The notes under the pieces: model-generated
Told to the model about the DNA's origin: nothing
Database searches by the model: none
What the model saw: only the letters and a program-made list of their open reading frames with translations
Shown: positions 8,834-18,113 of the stretch, one piece after another
Layout: each line of letters begins with the position of its first letter
Numbering within the stretch: the stretch's first letter is position 1
Source of the DNA: Teredinibacter haidensis
GTDB lineage: Bacteria > Pseudomonadota > Gammaproteobacteria > Pseudomonadales > Cellvibrionaceae
Length of the DNA: 64,000 bases
NCBI RefSeq assembly: GCF_014211975.1
Contig: NZ_CP060084.1
Span: 1,302,001-1,366,000, forward strand
Direction of reading: 5' to 3'
Made by a program: the position numbers and the translations under genes

Positions 8834-8956
8834 CAAGGCCATCATGCATCGCCAGCAAGCTGGCTGGACAAATTTTCCGTCGCTTGTTTTGTGGCTTAAC
8901 GCTACGCTTCCACAAAACAATCAACTCCAAATTTGCCGCATATGGCGGCGTTACTT
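8827..8956 (+). other. attC of cassette 17
   Basis: R'' CTCTTAACAA to R' GGCGTTACTT, crossover after 8950; one of the longest attC sites here (about 125 bp). Confidence 0.85.
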
Positions 8957-9410
8957 GTCTAATCTAAAAAGTTTGGTGTGTAGTTAAGTTTCAGTAGGGT
9001 GTTCCTAAATTCGTCACCCTCCATCAAGTTTAGGTAACCAACCTTTGGTCGCTTACAACGTGCTTCGTAAAATGCAGATTTGGTAATCCGGTAAAGCTTC
9101 GTTGCAAAAAAGCGCAACCAAGCTTTACCTAGCAAAGGGAAATTGCGGCTTATTCCTCCCGTTCGTTCCTTTCTGTTGGTTGCCATAATCACTTGTTGTT
9201 TTGGGTCAATTTTATGCCTTCTGTTTTGGCTATCCCACGGTTATAGTTGGGTCTAACCAAAGCTTCAGGCTTTTTAAACAAATACAGCAATTGGCGTAAC
9301 AGCGTAGTTCAAAGTGAGTAGGTGTTTGGTACAAGTAACAAACCAAGTCAGCAGGACTTACTTTGCCGTCGCTTCGCTCCAAAACGCAAAGTAAGCCTCT
9401 GCTTGGGGCG
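8951..9410 (+). repeat. Family D cassette, copy D2
   Basis: attC 9333-9416. About 95% like D1 by eye. Confidence 0.88.
8959..9192 (-). CDS. Possible 77-aa basic protein of family D cassette (copy 2)
   Basis: Same reverse frame as at 8046-8279; differs at about eight residues in the C-terminal half (for example YEARCKRPKVGYLNL). Intact, but coding status is unproven. Confidence 0.35.
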   Translation of the reverse strand: MIMATNRKERTGGISRNFPLLGKAWLRFFATKLYRITKSAFYEARCKRPKVGYLNLMEGDEFRNTLLKLNYTPNFLD

Positions 9411-9875
9411 TTATGGCGGGTTTAAATAATTTTTGTATCGTTCTAGAGCTCGTCAAAATTTGAGAGTTCGCAGTTTAGTAAGTGCCATCGTCGAGAAAGA
9501 ACAAATAGTTTCACTCGGCACAAGAAAGTAGCCAAGTGGTTACAATAGAAAGCTTTGGAATAAGGTGAGAGCAAAACCATTCGTTCCTTGGTTCAACGTT
9601 TTAGGTTTCACTGCGAAACAAAAATGGGTAGTTCGCATCTTCAAGGCTCCATCAAGAACGTGCGAATTGTTAGAATAGTAGTTTAAACTGGTTGGGTTTT
9701 TTGGGGTATTGGTTTCGCTAAAGCTCCACAAAGAGCGCTGTAGAGAATAAGTGCCACCCAGCTCATAACAAATCGCTGCACTCGGACGCATATTGCTACG
9801 CTCGTTTTTATGTATGTCGCGGTGCTCCATTTTACATAAAAACGCTCTCCGCAATATGCGCCGGTGAGCTCGGCG
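9411..9875 (+). repeat. Family B non-coding cassette, copy B3
   Basis: attC 9763-9881; type II 3' end (GGGGTATTGGTTTCGC). First of five B copies in direct tandem. Confidence 0.9.
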
Positions 9876-10342
9876 TTATGGCGGGTTTAAATAATTTAGT
9901 TGTCGTTCCAGAATTTTTATTAAATTGAGAGTTCGCAGTTTAGTAAGTGCAATCGTGGAGAAAGAATAAATAGTTTCACCCGGCACAAGAATCTAGCGAA
10001 GTGGTCACAATAAAAAGTATTGAAATAAGGTGAATCTTAAACTGTTCGCTACTTGGTTTACCGTTTAAGATTCCACTGCGAAACAAAAATGGGTAGTTCG
10101 CATCTTCAGGGCTCCATCAAAAAAGGTGAGAATTGTAAGAATAGTAGTTTAAACTGGTTGGGTTTTTAATTGGCTAAAGTTCCGCGTTCGCTCCACAAAG
10201 AGCGCTGTAGAGAATAAGTGCCACCCAGCTCATAACAAATCGCTGCACTCGGACGCATATCGCTACGCTCGTTTTTATGTATGTCGCGGTGCTCCATTTT
10301 ACATAAAAACGCTCTCCGCAATATGCGCCGGTGAGCTCGGCG
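9876..10342 (+). repeat. Family B non-coding cassette, copy B4
   Basis: attC 10230-10348; type I 3' end. Body stem reads GGTGAA/TTTACC, a paired change relative to GGTGAG/CTCACC. Confidence 0.9.
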
Positions 10343-10808
10343 TTATGGCGGGTTTAAATAATTTGTATATCGTTCTAGAGTTCGTCAAAATTTGAGAGTT
10401 CACAGTTTAGTAAGTGCCATCGTCGAGAAAGAACAAATAGTTTCACTCGGCACAAGAAAGTAGCCACGTGGTTACAATAGAAAATATTGGTATAAAGAGA
10501 TAGCAAAACCATTCGTTCCTTGGTTCAACGTTTTAAGTTCGACTGCGAAACGAAAATTAGTAGCTCGCATCTTCAAGGCTCCATCAAGTCGGTGCGAATT
10601 ACAAGATTAGTGGTTTAAACTGGTTGGGTTTTTAATTGACTAAAGTTCCGCGTTCGCTCCACAAAGAGCGCTGTAGAAAGTAAGTGCCGCCCAGCTCATA
10701 ACAAATCGCTGCACTCGGACGCATATCGCTACGCTCGTTTTTATGTATGTCGCGGTGCTCCATTTTACATAAAAACGCTCTCCGCAATATGCGCCGGTGA
10801 GCTCGGCG
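10343..10808 (+). repeat. Family B non-coding cassette, copy B5
   Basis: attC 10696-10814; type I 3' end; its body stem is broken (AAGAGA/TTCAAC). Nearly the same body as B9 (15897-16362). Confidence 0.9.
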
Positions 10809-11273
10809 TTATAGCGGGTTTAAATAATTTGTAAATCGTTTCAGAGTTCGTCAAAATTTGAGGTCTCGCAGTTTAGTAAGTGCAATCGTCGAGAAAGAAC
10901 AAATGGTTTCACTCGGCGCAAGAAAGTCGCGAAGTGGTTACAATAGAAAGTATTGGAATAAGGTGAGTCTAAAACCATTCGTTCCTTGGTTCACCGTTTA
11001 AAAACCCACTGCGAAATGAAACAGGTAGTTCGCATCTTCAAGGCTCCATCAAGAAAATGCGAATTGTTAGAATAGTAGTTTAAACTGGTTGGGTTTTTTT
11101 GGGGTATTGGTTTCGCTAAAGCTCCACAAAGAGCGCTGTAGAAAGTAAGTGCCACCCAGCTCATAACAAATCGCTGCACTCGGACGCATATTGCTACGCT
11201 CGTTTTTATGTATGTCGCTGTGCTCCATTTTACATAAAAACGCTCTCCGCAATATGCGCCGGTGAGCTCGACG
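10809..11273 (+). repeat. Family B non-coding cassette, copy B6
   Basis: attC 11161-11279 ending ACGTTA rather than GCGTTA; type II 3' end. Confidence 0.9.
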
Positions 11274-11740
11274 TTATGGCGGGTTTAAATAATTTAGTTG
11301 TAGTTCCAGAATATTTATTAAATTGAGAGTTCGCAGTTTAGTAAGTGCAATCGTCGAGAAAGAATAAATAGTTTCACTCGGTGCAAGAAAGTAGTGAAAT
11401 GGTCACAATAGAAAGTATTGAAATAAGGTGAGTCTAAAACCATTCGTTCCTTGGCTCACCGTGTAAGATTCCGCTGCGAAACAAAAATGGGTAGTTCGCA
11501 TCTTCAAAGCTCCATCAAGAAGGTGCGAATTGTAAGAAAAGTAGTCTAAACTGGTTGGGTTTTTTTCGGGGTATTGGTTTCGCTAAAGCTCCACAAAGAG
11601 CGCTGTAGAGAATAAGTGCCACCCAGCTCATAACAAATCGCTGCACTCGGACGCATATTGCTACGCTCGTTTTTATGTATGTCGCGGTGCTCCATTTTAC
11701 ATAAAAACGCTCTCCGCAATATGCGCCGGTGAGCTCGGCG
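11274..11740 (+). repeat. Family B non-coding cassette, copy B7
   Basis: attC 11628-11746; type II 3' end. Appears identical base for base to B8 at 14764-15230. Confidence 0.9.
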
Positions 11741-12155
11741 TTATAAGCGCTCGTAGTTAGTTGTAAGGTTTTTACGTGTTTCAATTGAGCACTGAGTTTT
11801 TTGAGAGTTTTGTGGAGTCACTTTCAAGCTGAAAGGCCGCCTGTCGGCCGCCATAATTTGAGGTTAAGAGTAAGAGTGTTCGTTCTCGGTGCGAGTTATG
11901 CCAGCCAAGCTAAATTGTTAAAGAACAACAATATAGTTTGGCTTTGTAAATCAGTTTGTTGCTGGTTGTTTGACTTCGTTCCAACCATCTTTGCGTCGGC
12001 CAAGTCAAAATATTGAAGTAGCGTCTTTGAGTAAGGTGTTGTGGTAATCACTAGAAAGTTCGGTACGGTTCTGCTTATAACAAATTACTTAAACATCGTT
12101 CCGGCCAAAAGACGGCCTCCACTGGACGCAGCAAGCTGCGCCGTTTAGCAAAACG
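11741..12155 (+). repeat. Family A non-coding cassette, copy A5
   Basis: attC 12074-12161. Has a 6-bp tandem duplication (AAGAGTAAGAGTG near 11865-11878). Hairpin arms CAAGCTA/TAGTTTG pair with one G-U. Confidence 0.9.
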
Positions 12156-12176
12156 TTATGCATTTAAGGATAGATT

Positions 12177-12545
12177 ATGAAGTCAATAATTATAATGTTG
12201 GTCTCGCTATTGCTAGTCTCATGTAAAGATAATGGAAGTTCAGGCACCCTCGAGGAAGAAAGCATACAAGTCTACATAAATAGCGGGGCTATTCAGTGTG
12301 AAACTACAGGAAATTCATTTCAGGTTACTGCTCAAACCTTAATTGAACATGGTATTGATGTTATTAATTCAACATGTGGCTATATAACAGGGCTTGCGGT
12401 CGCAGCTCAATGTGGTCTTGGCGATAGCAATATTAATATTCATACCATTTCAGCTCAAAATTTACCAGATGCTATAGAGCTGGGCTATAAGAGTACAGAC
12501 ACCCTTCCTCAAGGGTACACCGAAATATGTGAGAGCGATGCATAA
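12177..12545 (+). CDS. Hypothetical lipoprotein (cassette 25)
   Basis: 122 aa. N-terminus MKSIIIMLVSLLLVSCKDNG is a lipoprotein signal with lipobox LVSC (Cys16); residue +2 is Lys, so outer-membrane sorting is possible. Ribosome-binding site AAGGA at 12166-12170. The mature part has three further Cys. A duplicate differing at one residue (Lys to Glu near the C-terminus) is at 39901-40269. Function unknown. The stop lies in the attC. Confidence 0.75.
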   Translation: MKSIIIMLVSLLLVSCKDNGSSGTLEEESIQVYINSGAIQCETTGNSFQVTAQTLIEHGIDVINSTCGYITGLAVAAQCGLGDSNINIHTISAQNLPDAIELGYKSTDTLPQGYTEICESDA

Positions 12546-12657
12546 CAATTTTCTCCAGCCGACATCCAAACCTCCGCGCCTTTTTGTGCTTCCGCTTCGC
12601 TCATTGTCGCACAAAAAAGGCGCTACAGTTTGGCTGCGGCTGAGCAAGGCGTTAGAT
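12539..12657 (+). other. attC of cassette 25
   Basis: R'' GCATAACAA to R' GGCGTTAGAT, crossover after 12651; matches 40263-40381 except for a base in the loop region. Confidence 0.9.
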
Positions 12658-12663
12658 TTTATT

Positions 12664-13356
12664 ATGAATATCGACGAAAAATTGGCGAAAGAATACTTTG
12701 TTCTTCAGGGATATGGATCTCTAGTGTTTGAGCCTGATGGGAATTGCCCTCCAGATTTTAGTATATCTAGCCGCGTAGGAATTGAAGTAAGAAGATTAAA
12801 CAAGAATCACACAAAAAACGGAAAAAGAGTAGGCTTAGAACAGGAATCAACTCCTATCGTTGACTGTATAAATAGCTCCCTAAAATCGTTTGGTAAGGTT
12901 AAGGGGTTGAGCTGCTATTTGGGAATAATTAGTTTAAAGAGACCGTTTCCAACTATAAAAAAAGTAAAACTAGCGGTAAAGGAAAATGTAGAGTCATTTT
13001 TAAAGAACCCAACCTCTTCGGTATATACATTTGATATTGGCGGCAGCCTTATAGTAAAGCTTGCTGAAGCAAGTGATGATCATGAATTCACGTTTGAGGT
13101 TGGGGCCATCACAGATTTTGATTTAGGGGGCTGGGTAGTTCCAGGCGTACTAGAGAATATACGGCTGTGTATTGCCGAAAAGACAGAAAAAATACAGCCT
13201 TATCTAAATAATTATAGTGAATGGTGGCTGCTACTTGTTGATCATATAGGTTATGGTCGAAATGGCGTTGAAATTTCCAATAGTACCATCAGGCCGAAAG
13301 AGTGGAATAAGATAATAGTAATTGATCCGGTTAGTAAGTCCGCGTATGAAATCTAA
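12664..13356 (+). CDS. Hypothetical protein, possible PD-(D/E)XK nuclease-like (cassette 26)
   Basis: 230 aa from ATG 12664 (the frame opens earlier only within the preceding attC). The N-terminal part reads GSLVFEPDGNCPPDFSISSRVGIEVRRL: a PD followed about ten residues later by IEVRR, which resembles the PD...(D/E)xK core with the Lys replaced by Arg. Later SCYLGIISLKRPFP and an SEWWLLLVDHIGYG motif resemble uncharacterised nuclease-like proteins in genomic islands. No membrane segments. Function not established; a DNA-cleaving or defence role is an inference. Confidence 0.6.
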   Translation: MNIDEKLAKEYFVLQGYGSLVFEPDGNCPPDFSISSRVGIEVRRLNKNHTKNGKRVGLEQESTPIVDCINSSLKSFGKVKGLSCYLGIISLKRPFPTIKKVKLAVKENVESFLKNPTSSVYTFDIGGSLIVKLAEASDDHEFTFEVGAITDFDLGGWVVPGVLENIRLCIAEKTEKIQPYLNNYSEWWLLLVDHIGYGRNGVEISNSTIRPKEWNKIIVIDPVSKSAYEI

Positions 13357-13452
13357 CAAGTTGCTCCTGCTGACATTTTTTCCGTTGCGCCTTTTGTGCT
13401 TAATAGCACAAAATTCTTCACTTCAAAAATACAGCAGAGCAAGGCGTTATAA
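13351..13452 (+). other. attC of cassette 26
   Basis: R'' ATCTAACAAG supplies the stop; R' GGCGTTATAAG, crossover after 13446. Confidence 0.9.
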
Positions 13453-13854
13453 GCGCTCGTAGTTGGTTGTAAAGTTTTTACGTTTTTCAATTGAGCTCTG
13501 AGCTTTCTGAGAGTTTTGTGGAATAACTTTTAAGCTAAAAGGCCGCCTGTCGGCCGCCATAGTTTGATGTTAAGAGCGTTCGTTCCCGGTGCGGGTAATG
13601 CCAGCCAAACTAAATTGTTAAAGAGCAACAATATAGCTTGGCTTAGTAAACAATTTGTTGGTGGTTGTTTGACTTCGTTTCGACCATCTTTGCGTCGGCT
13701 AAGTCAAAATATTGAAGAAGGCTCTTTGAGTAAGGTATTGTGGTCCTCACTAGCAGGTTCTGTGCGGTTCCGCTTATAACAAATTACTTAAACATCGTTC
13801 CGGCCAAAAGACGGCCTCCCCTGGACGCAGCAAGCTGCGCCGTTTAGCAAAACG
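13447..13854 (+). repeat. Family A non-coding cassette, copy A6
   Basis: attC 13773-13860. Hairpin arms CAAACTA/TAGCTTG carry an A-C mismatch, as if the two halves came from different subtypes. Tandem with A7. Confidence 0.9.
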
Positions 13855-14264
13855 TTATAAGCGCTCGTGGTTGGTTGTAATGTTTTTACGTGTTTCAATT
13901 GAGTAACGAGCTTTCTGAGAGTTTTGTGGAACCTCTTTTAGGCTAAAAGGCCGCCTGTCGGCCGCCATAGCTTGAGGTTAAGAGTGTTCGTTCTCGGTGC
14001 GAGTTATACCAGCCAAACTAAATTGTTAAAGAACAACAATATAGTTTGGCTTAGTCAATCAGTTTGTTGTTGGCTGTTTGACTCCGTTCCAACCATCTTC
14101 GCGTGGGCTAAGTCCAAATATTGAAGTATGGTATTCGAGTAAGGTATTGTGGTCCTCACTAGAAAGTTCGGTACGGTTCCGCTTATAACAAATTACTTAA
14201 ACATCGTTCCGGCCAAAAAGACGGCCTCCACTGGACGCAGCAAGCTGCGCCGTTTAGCAAAACG
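13855..14264 (+). repeat. Family A non-coding cassette, copy A7
   Basis: attC 14182-14270; hairpin fully paired (A-T version). Confidence 0.9.
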
Positions 14265-14310
14265 TTATGTTCAGCAAACAATTTTGGCGTTTTCAACAAG
14301 GAATAGATAA

Positions 14311-14616
14311 ATGGTCACATGCTATTTGAAATATGTGTTAGATCCATTCAAGATAAAGGAGTTTGAGTATTATTCAAAACTCTGGATTCCATTGGTTGCA
14401 AAGTTTGGAGGTAATCATCATGGTTACTTCTTGCCTCATGAAGGGGCAAGTAATGTAGCTATTGCGCTATTTACATTTCCAAGTTTAGCTGAGTACGAAG
14501 TTTATCGTCAGCAAGCAAGTGATGATTCAGAGTGCCAAGCTGCGATGAAATATTATGAAGAGACCAAATGCTTTTTGAGCTTTGAGCGCTCATTTATGAA
14601 GCCTCTGTTTCAATAG
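14311..14616 (+). CDS. NIPSNAP family protein (cassette 29)
   Basis: 101 aa, about the size of a single NIPSNAP dimeric alpha/beta barrel domain. Landmarks: YLKYVLDPFKIKEFEYYSKLWIPLVAKFGGNHHGYFLPHEGASNVAIALFTFPSLAEYEVYRQQASDD and a C-terminal SFERSFMKPL. Typical NIPSNAP proteins have the same 'LW..L..KFGG.H.GYFLP' and 'F.S...YE.YR' layout. Cytoplasmic; biochemical role unknown. Confidence 0.82.
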   Translation: MVTCYLKYVLDPFKIKEFEYYSKLWIPLVAKFGGNHHGYFLPHEGASNVAIALFTFPSLAEYEVYRQQASDDSECQAAMKYYEETKCFLSFERSFMKPLFQ

Positions 14617-14652
14617 ATAGGAAATGTATTCTACGAAAGAAGTGCCAAAAAA

Positions 14653-14769
14653 ACATAACAAACAGCTTCAGTCGACGTTTTGGTCTTCGCTCCTATTTGC
14701 GCATGGCCTAGGGCCATTGTTGCGCAAATATCCACTACAACCAAAACGCAACTGAGCTGGGCGTTATGG
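14653..14769 (+). other. attC of cassette 29
   Basis: R'' ACATAACAA to R' GGGCGTTATGG, crossover after 14763. Confidence 0.9.
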
Positions 14770-15230
14770 CGGGTTTAAATAATTTAGTTGTAGTTCCAGA
14801 ATATTTATTAAATTGAGAGTTCGCAGTTTAGTAAGTGCAATCGTCGAGAAAGAATAAATAGTTTCACTCGGTGCAAGAAAGTAGTGAAATGGTCACAATA
14901 GAAAGTATTGAAATAAGGTGAGTCTAAAACCATTCGTTCCTTGGCTCACCGTGTAAGATTCCGCTGCGAAACAAAAATGGGTAGTTCGCATCTTCAAAGC
15001 TCCATCAAGAAGGTGCGAATTGTAAGAAAAGTAGTCTAAACTGGTTGGGTTTTTTTCGGGGTATTGGTTTCGCTAAAGCTCCACAAAGAGCGCTGTAGAG
15101 AATAAGTGCCACCCAGCTCATAACAAATCGCTGCACTCGGACGCATATTGCTACGCTCGTTTTTATGTATGTCGCGGTGCTCCATTTTACATAAAAACGC
15201 TCTCCGCAATATGCGCCGGTGAGCTCGGCG
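14764..15230 (+). repeat. Family B non-coding cassette, copy B8
   Basis: attC 15118-15236; appears identical to B7 (11274-11740), so a very recent duplication or gene conversion. Confidence 0.9.
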
Positions 15231-15267
15231 TTAGAGTCACACGTAAATATCGATAAAGGAGGAAGTT

Positions 15268-15576
15268 ATGCTATTTGATTGGGATGAAGAAAAAAGAAAT
15301 AAAACTCTCTTAGAAAGAGGGATTGACTTTATTGATGCAGCTTTCGTTTGGGAGGATCCGTTTCGTCAAGAGCGAGCGGATGAAAGGAACAATTATGGAG
15401 AAAAACGAATCCAAACCATAGGGAAGGTGAGCTTTGGTATCTTGTTAGTTGTTTATACGGAGCGTGTCCGAGAGGATGGTAAAGAAGTCATCCGTATTAT
15501 TTCTGTGCGGAAAGCGGGACGAAAAGAGAGGAAAGAATACGAAACTCGCACTTTTGCATTGAGGAGAATCGTATGA
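15268..15576 (+). CDS. brnT: BrnT family toxin (cassette 31)
   Basis: 102 aa, the usual BrnT length. Starts MLFDWDEEKRNKTLLERGIDF (the family's 'FEWDexKaxxNxxKHGIsF' region), then AAFVWEDPFR, NYGEKRIQTIGKVSFGILLVVYTER and RIISVRKAGRKERKEYE near the C-terminus. Predicted RelE-fold ribonuclease toxin that cleaves RNA and is neutralised by BrnA. Very strong ribosome-binding site AAAGGAGGAAG at 15254-15264. Its stop overlaps the next start by ATGA. It lacks the usual KHG histidine (ERG here), so activity may be altered. Confidence 0.88.
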   Translation: MLFDWDEEKRNKTLLERGIDFIDAAFVWEDPFRQERADERNNYGEKRIQTIGKVSFGILLVVYTERVREDGKEVIRIISVRKAGRKERKEYETRTFALRRIV

Positions 15577-15764
15577 GTAAAGAATATAGCCTAGAAGAGC
15601 TGAAAAACCTGAAAAGTAAAACTGATGTGAAGCGGTTTAATGAAACTTCAGAAAAGGACATTATGGAGCAAACAATAGCTGATCCGGATCTCCCAAATCT
15701 GACTGAAAAAGAGCTTAAAGAATTCAAGCAAGGAAAAGGGAAATCTTCAAATGAAAAAGACTAA
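15573..15764 (+). CDS. brnA: BrnA-like antitoxin (cassette 31)
   Basis: 63 aa overlapping the toxin by 4 bases (ATGA), as in brnTA operons. Begins with SLEELKNLKSKTDVKRF and contains DIMEQTIADPDLPNLTEKELKEF, resembling the N-terminal 'kTDwaRv...De.I..ai..DpD.P.Lt..el' part of BrnA. It is short: the ribbon-helix-helix DNA-binding tail expected at the C-terminus is absent, so autoregulation may be lost. Confidence 0.78.
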   Translation: MSKEYSLEELKNLKSKTDVKRFNETSEKDIMEQTIADPDLPNLTEKELKEFKQGKGKSSNEKD

Positions 15765-15888
15765 ATCATCGCCAAAGAATATTCAAGAGCTTAAAAAAGA
15801 AAAAAGTAAAACAAACTGGGGTAGAGTTTTGGCTGAAAAAGAAAGCTCTAACAAGGCAATGCAGCCGACGCAAAAAACACGCGGCTGA
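15751..15888 (+). CDS. Short third ORF of the brnTA cassette, antitoxin remnant
   Basis: 45 aa in another frame, overlapping the end of brnA by 14 bases. It reads SPKNIQELKKEKSKTNWGRVLAEKES, again like the start of a BrnA-type antitoxin (ELKxxKSKTxWxRV), then runs into the attC and stops. Probably the start of a second, truncated antitoxin copy. Low confidence that it is translated. Confidence 0.35.
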   Translation: MKKTKSSPKNIQELKKEKSKTNWGRVLAEKESSNKAMQPTQKTRG

Positions 15889-15902
15889 TTGCGGCGTTAT
15901 GG
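15846..15902 (+). other. attC of cassette 31 (short form)
   Basis: About 57 bp: R'' CTCTAACAA to R' GGCGTTATGG, crossover after 15896. Stem GCAATGCAGCCG/CGGCTGATTGC. Confidence 0.85.
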
Positions 15903-16362
15903 CGGGTTTAAATAATTTGTATATCGTTCTAGAGTCCGTCAAAATTTGAGAGTTCGCAGTTTAGTAAGTGCAATCGTCGAGAAAGAATAAATAGTTTCAC
16001 TCGGTGCAAGAAAGTAGCCACGTGGTTACAATAGAAAATATTGGTATAAAGAGATAGCAAAACCATTCGTTCCTTGGTACAACGTTTTAAGTTCGACTGC
16101 GAAACGAAAATTAGTAGCTCGCATCTTCAAGGCTCCATCAAGTCGGTGCGAATTACAAGATTAGTGGTTTAAACTGGTTGGGTTTTTAATTGACTAAAGT
16201 TCCGCGTTCGCTCCACAAAGAGCGCTGTAGAAAGTAAGTGCCGCCCAGCTCATAACAAATCGCTGCACTCGGACGCATATTGCTACGCTCGTTTTTATGT
16301 ATGTCGCGGTGCTCCATTTTACATAAAAACGCTCTCCGCAATATGCGCCGGTGAGCTCGGCG
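15897..16362 (+). repeat. Family B non-coding cassette, copy B9
   Basis: attC 16250-16368; type I 3' end; body close to B5. Confidence 0.9.
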
Positions 16363-16772
16363 TTATAAGCGCTCGTAGTTGGTTGTAAAGTTTTTACGTG
16401 TTTCAATTGAACTCTGAGTTTTTCTGAGAGCTTTGTGTAATCACTTTTAAGCTAAAGGGCCGCCTGTCGGCCGCCATAATTTGAGGTTAAGAGCGTTCGT
16501 TCCCGGTGCGAGTTATACCAGCCAAGCTAAATTGTTAAAGAACAACAATATAGATTGTCTTTGTAAATAATTTGTTGGTGGTTGTTTGACTTCGTTTCAA
16601 CCATCTTTGCGTCGGCTAAGTCAAAATATTGAAGAAGGCTCTTTGAGTAAGGCATTGTGGTCCTCACTAGAAAGTTCGGTACGGTTCCGCTTATAACAAA
16701 TTACTTAAACATCGTTCCGGCCGAAAAGACGGCCTCCACTGGACGCAGCAAGCTGCGCCGTTTAGCAAAACG
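16363..16772 (+). repeat. Family A non-coding cassette, copy A8
   Basis: attC 16690-16778. Hairpin right arm TAGATTGTCT does not match its left arm CCAAGCTA; the same right arm is matched in A22. Tandem with A9. Confidence 0.9.
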
Positions 16773-17181
16773 TTATAAGCGCTCGTAGTTGGTTGTAAGG
16801 TTTTTACGTGTTTCAATTGAGCGCTGAGGCCCCTGAGGGTTTCGTGGAACCACTTTTAGGCTAAAAGGCCGCCTGTCGGCCGCCATAGTTTGAGGTTAAG
16901 AGTGTTCGTTCTCGGTGCAAGTTATACCAGCCAAACTAAATTGTTAAAGAACAACAATATAGTTTGGCTTAGTCAATCAGTTTGTTGCTGGTTGTTTGAC
17001 TTCGTTCCAACCGTCTTTGCGTGGGCTGAGTAAAAATATTGAAGCAGGGTCTTTGAGTAAGGTATTGTGGTAATCACTAGAAGGTTCGGTACGGTTCCGC
17101 TTATAACAAATTACTTAAACATCGTTCCGGCCAAAAGACGGCCTCCACTGGACGCAGCAAGCTGCGCCGTTTAGCAAAACG
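16773..17181 (+). repeat. Family A non-coding cassette, copy A9
   Basis: attC 17100-17187; hairpin paired (A-T version). Confidence 0.9.
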
Positions 17182-17595
17182 TTATAGCGGTCATTAGTAT
17201 TTTACATTTTTAAGTGAGTCTCAAGTATCCCTTACCTTACTTCGTAGGGGCTTGGTTAAGCAGTTGGATCGTAAATCGCGAGATTCGGCATCGCTAACGT
17301 AGTTTCTTTATCGTTGGTGGTATTTAACTACGAGTCTTTTCAAGTTTGGATGTTGTGCTGTTGCTAAGCTTTTGTCGGTGGTGGCAGTGTTTAGAGGGTA
17401 ATGGGGCGGGGCGGTCTGGTCGTTATTGTCGGCGATAGCTTTGTTAGAGAAATGGGGACGGTTTGTAGGTATGAACGCTGCCTTGCTATAACAAAGTCAT
17501 CAAACCTGACACTTTTTACTGCATTCCATGTTGTGCATGCCTGCGGCATAATCGCACAACATTACATTACGTAAAAAGTGCAGTTTATAACAACG
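17182..17595 (+). repeat. Family C non-coding cassette, copy C1
   Basis: About 414 bp; begins TTATAGCGGTC; attC 17485-17601. No conserved ORF. A stem GTAGTT/AACTAC lies in the middle of the body (CGTAGTTTC...TTAACTACG). Confidence 0.88.
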
Positions 17596-17662
17596 TTAGG
17601 AGTTCATCGTAATCAAGATCGCAGTTTTTCATATTTTAATTCCTGTTGCCTTTTCGGTAGTA

Positions 17663-17974
17663 GTGGCGATGCTTGGCGCACGGCAAGAATTCAGCGATTT
17701 TATAGTTGCGTTATCTGGTGGCGTAATTTTCTATAGCGCGCCACACTTATGTTGGTTGGCTTTTCAGCTCCTAGTCAAACCAAGCAGTATTGTTGTGCAG
17801 TCGGGTTATTCCGGTGCTTCATTGGCATTGTTTTTAATCGCTAGTCTCTGGCTTCTTCCTCCGGATCAGTCGGGGTTGCCAGTTCAATGGATGGCGTATT
17901 TGCCATTGGCGGCACTACTTATAATTTTATTTTCTGGAGTTGCGTTTATTTTTGTTAAGCTGCGTAGATCCTAA
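17663..17974 (+). CDS. Small membrane protein, duplicate copy (cassette 36)
   Basis: Same 103-aa product as at 2780-3091 with one change, Leu for Phe in SGASLALF. Upstream sequence and attC are also copied, so the whole cassette was duplicated. The same uncertainty applies to the start: no standard start codon lies between the AGGAG near the junction and GTG 17663. Confidence 0.6.
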   Translation: MAMLGARQEFSDFIVALSGGVIFYSAPHLCWLAFQLLVKPSSIVVQSGYSGASLALFLIASLWLLPPDQSGLPVQWMAYLPLAALLIILFSGVAFIFVKLRRS

Positions 17975-18079
17975 CAAAGCAAATCAGTCTGACGGCTTTT
18001 TCGTTACTTGCTTTGTGGTTTACGCTACGCTACCACAAAGCAATCCACTACAAAGCCGCAGCTGTTTGCGGCGTTAGGC
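17969..18079 (+). other. attC of cassette 36
   Basis: R'' TCCTAACAA to R' GGCGTTAGGC, crossover after 18073; near-identical to 3086-3196. Confidence 0.9.
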
Positions 18080-18113
18080 TCTTTAATCGCGGGTAAATAA
18101 ATAGGAAGTGATT

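Noticed and set aside
9411..11740. CRISPR-like regular repeats
   Set aside because: The repeat unit is about 466 bp with no short spacers and ends in attC; it is a tandem cassette block.
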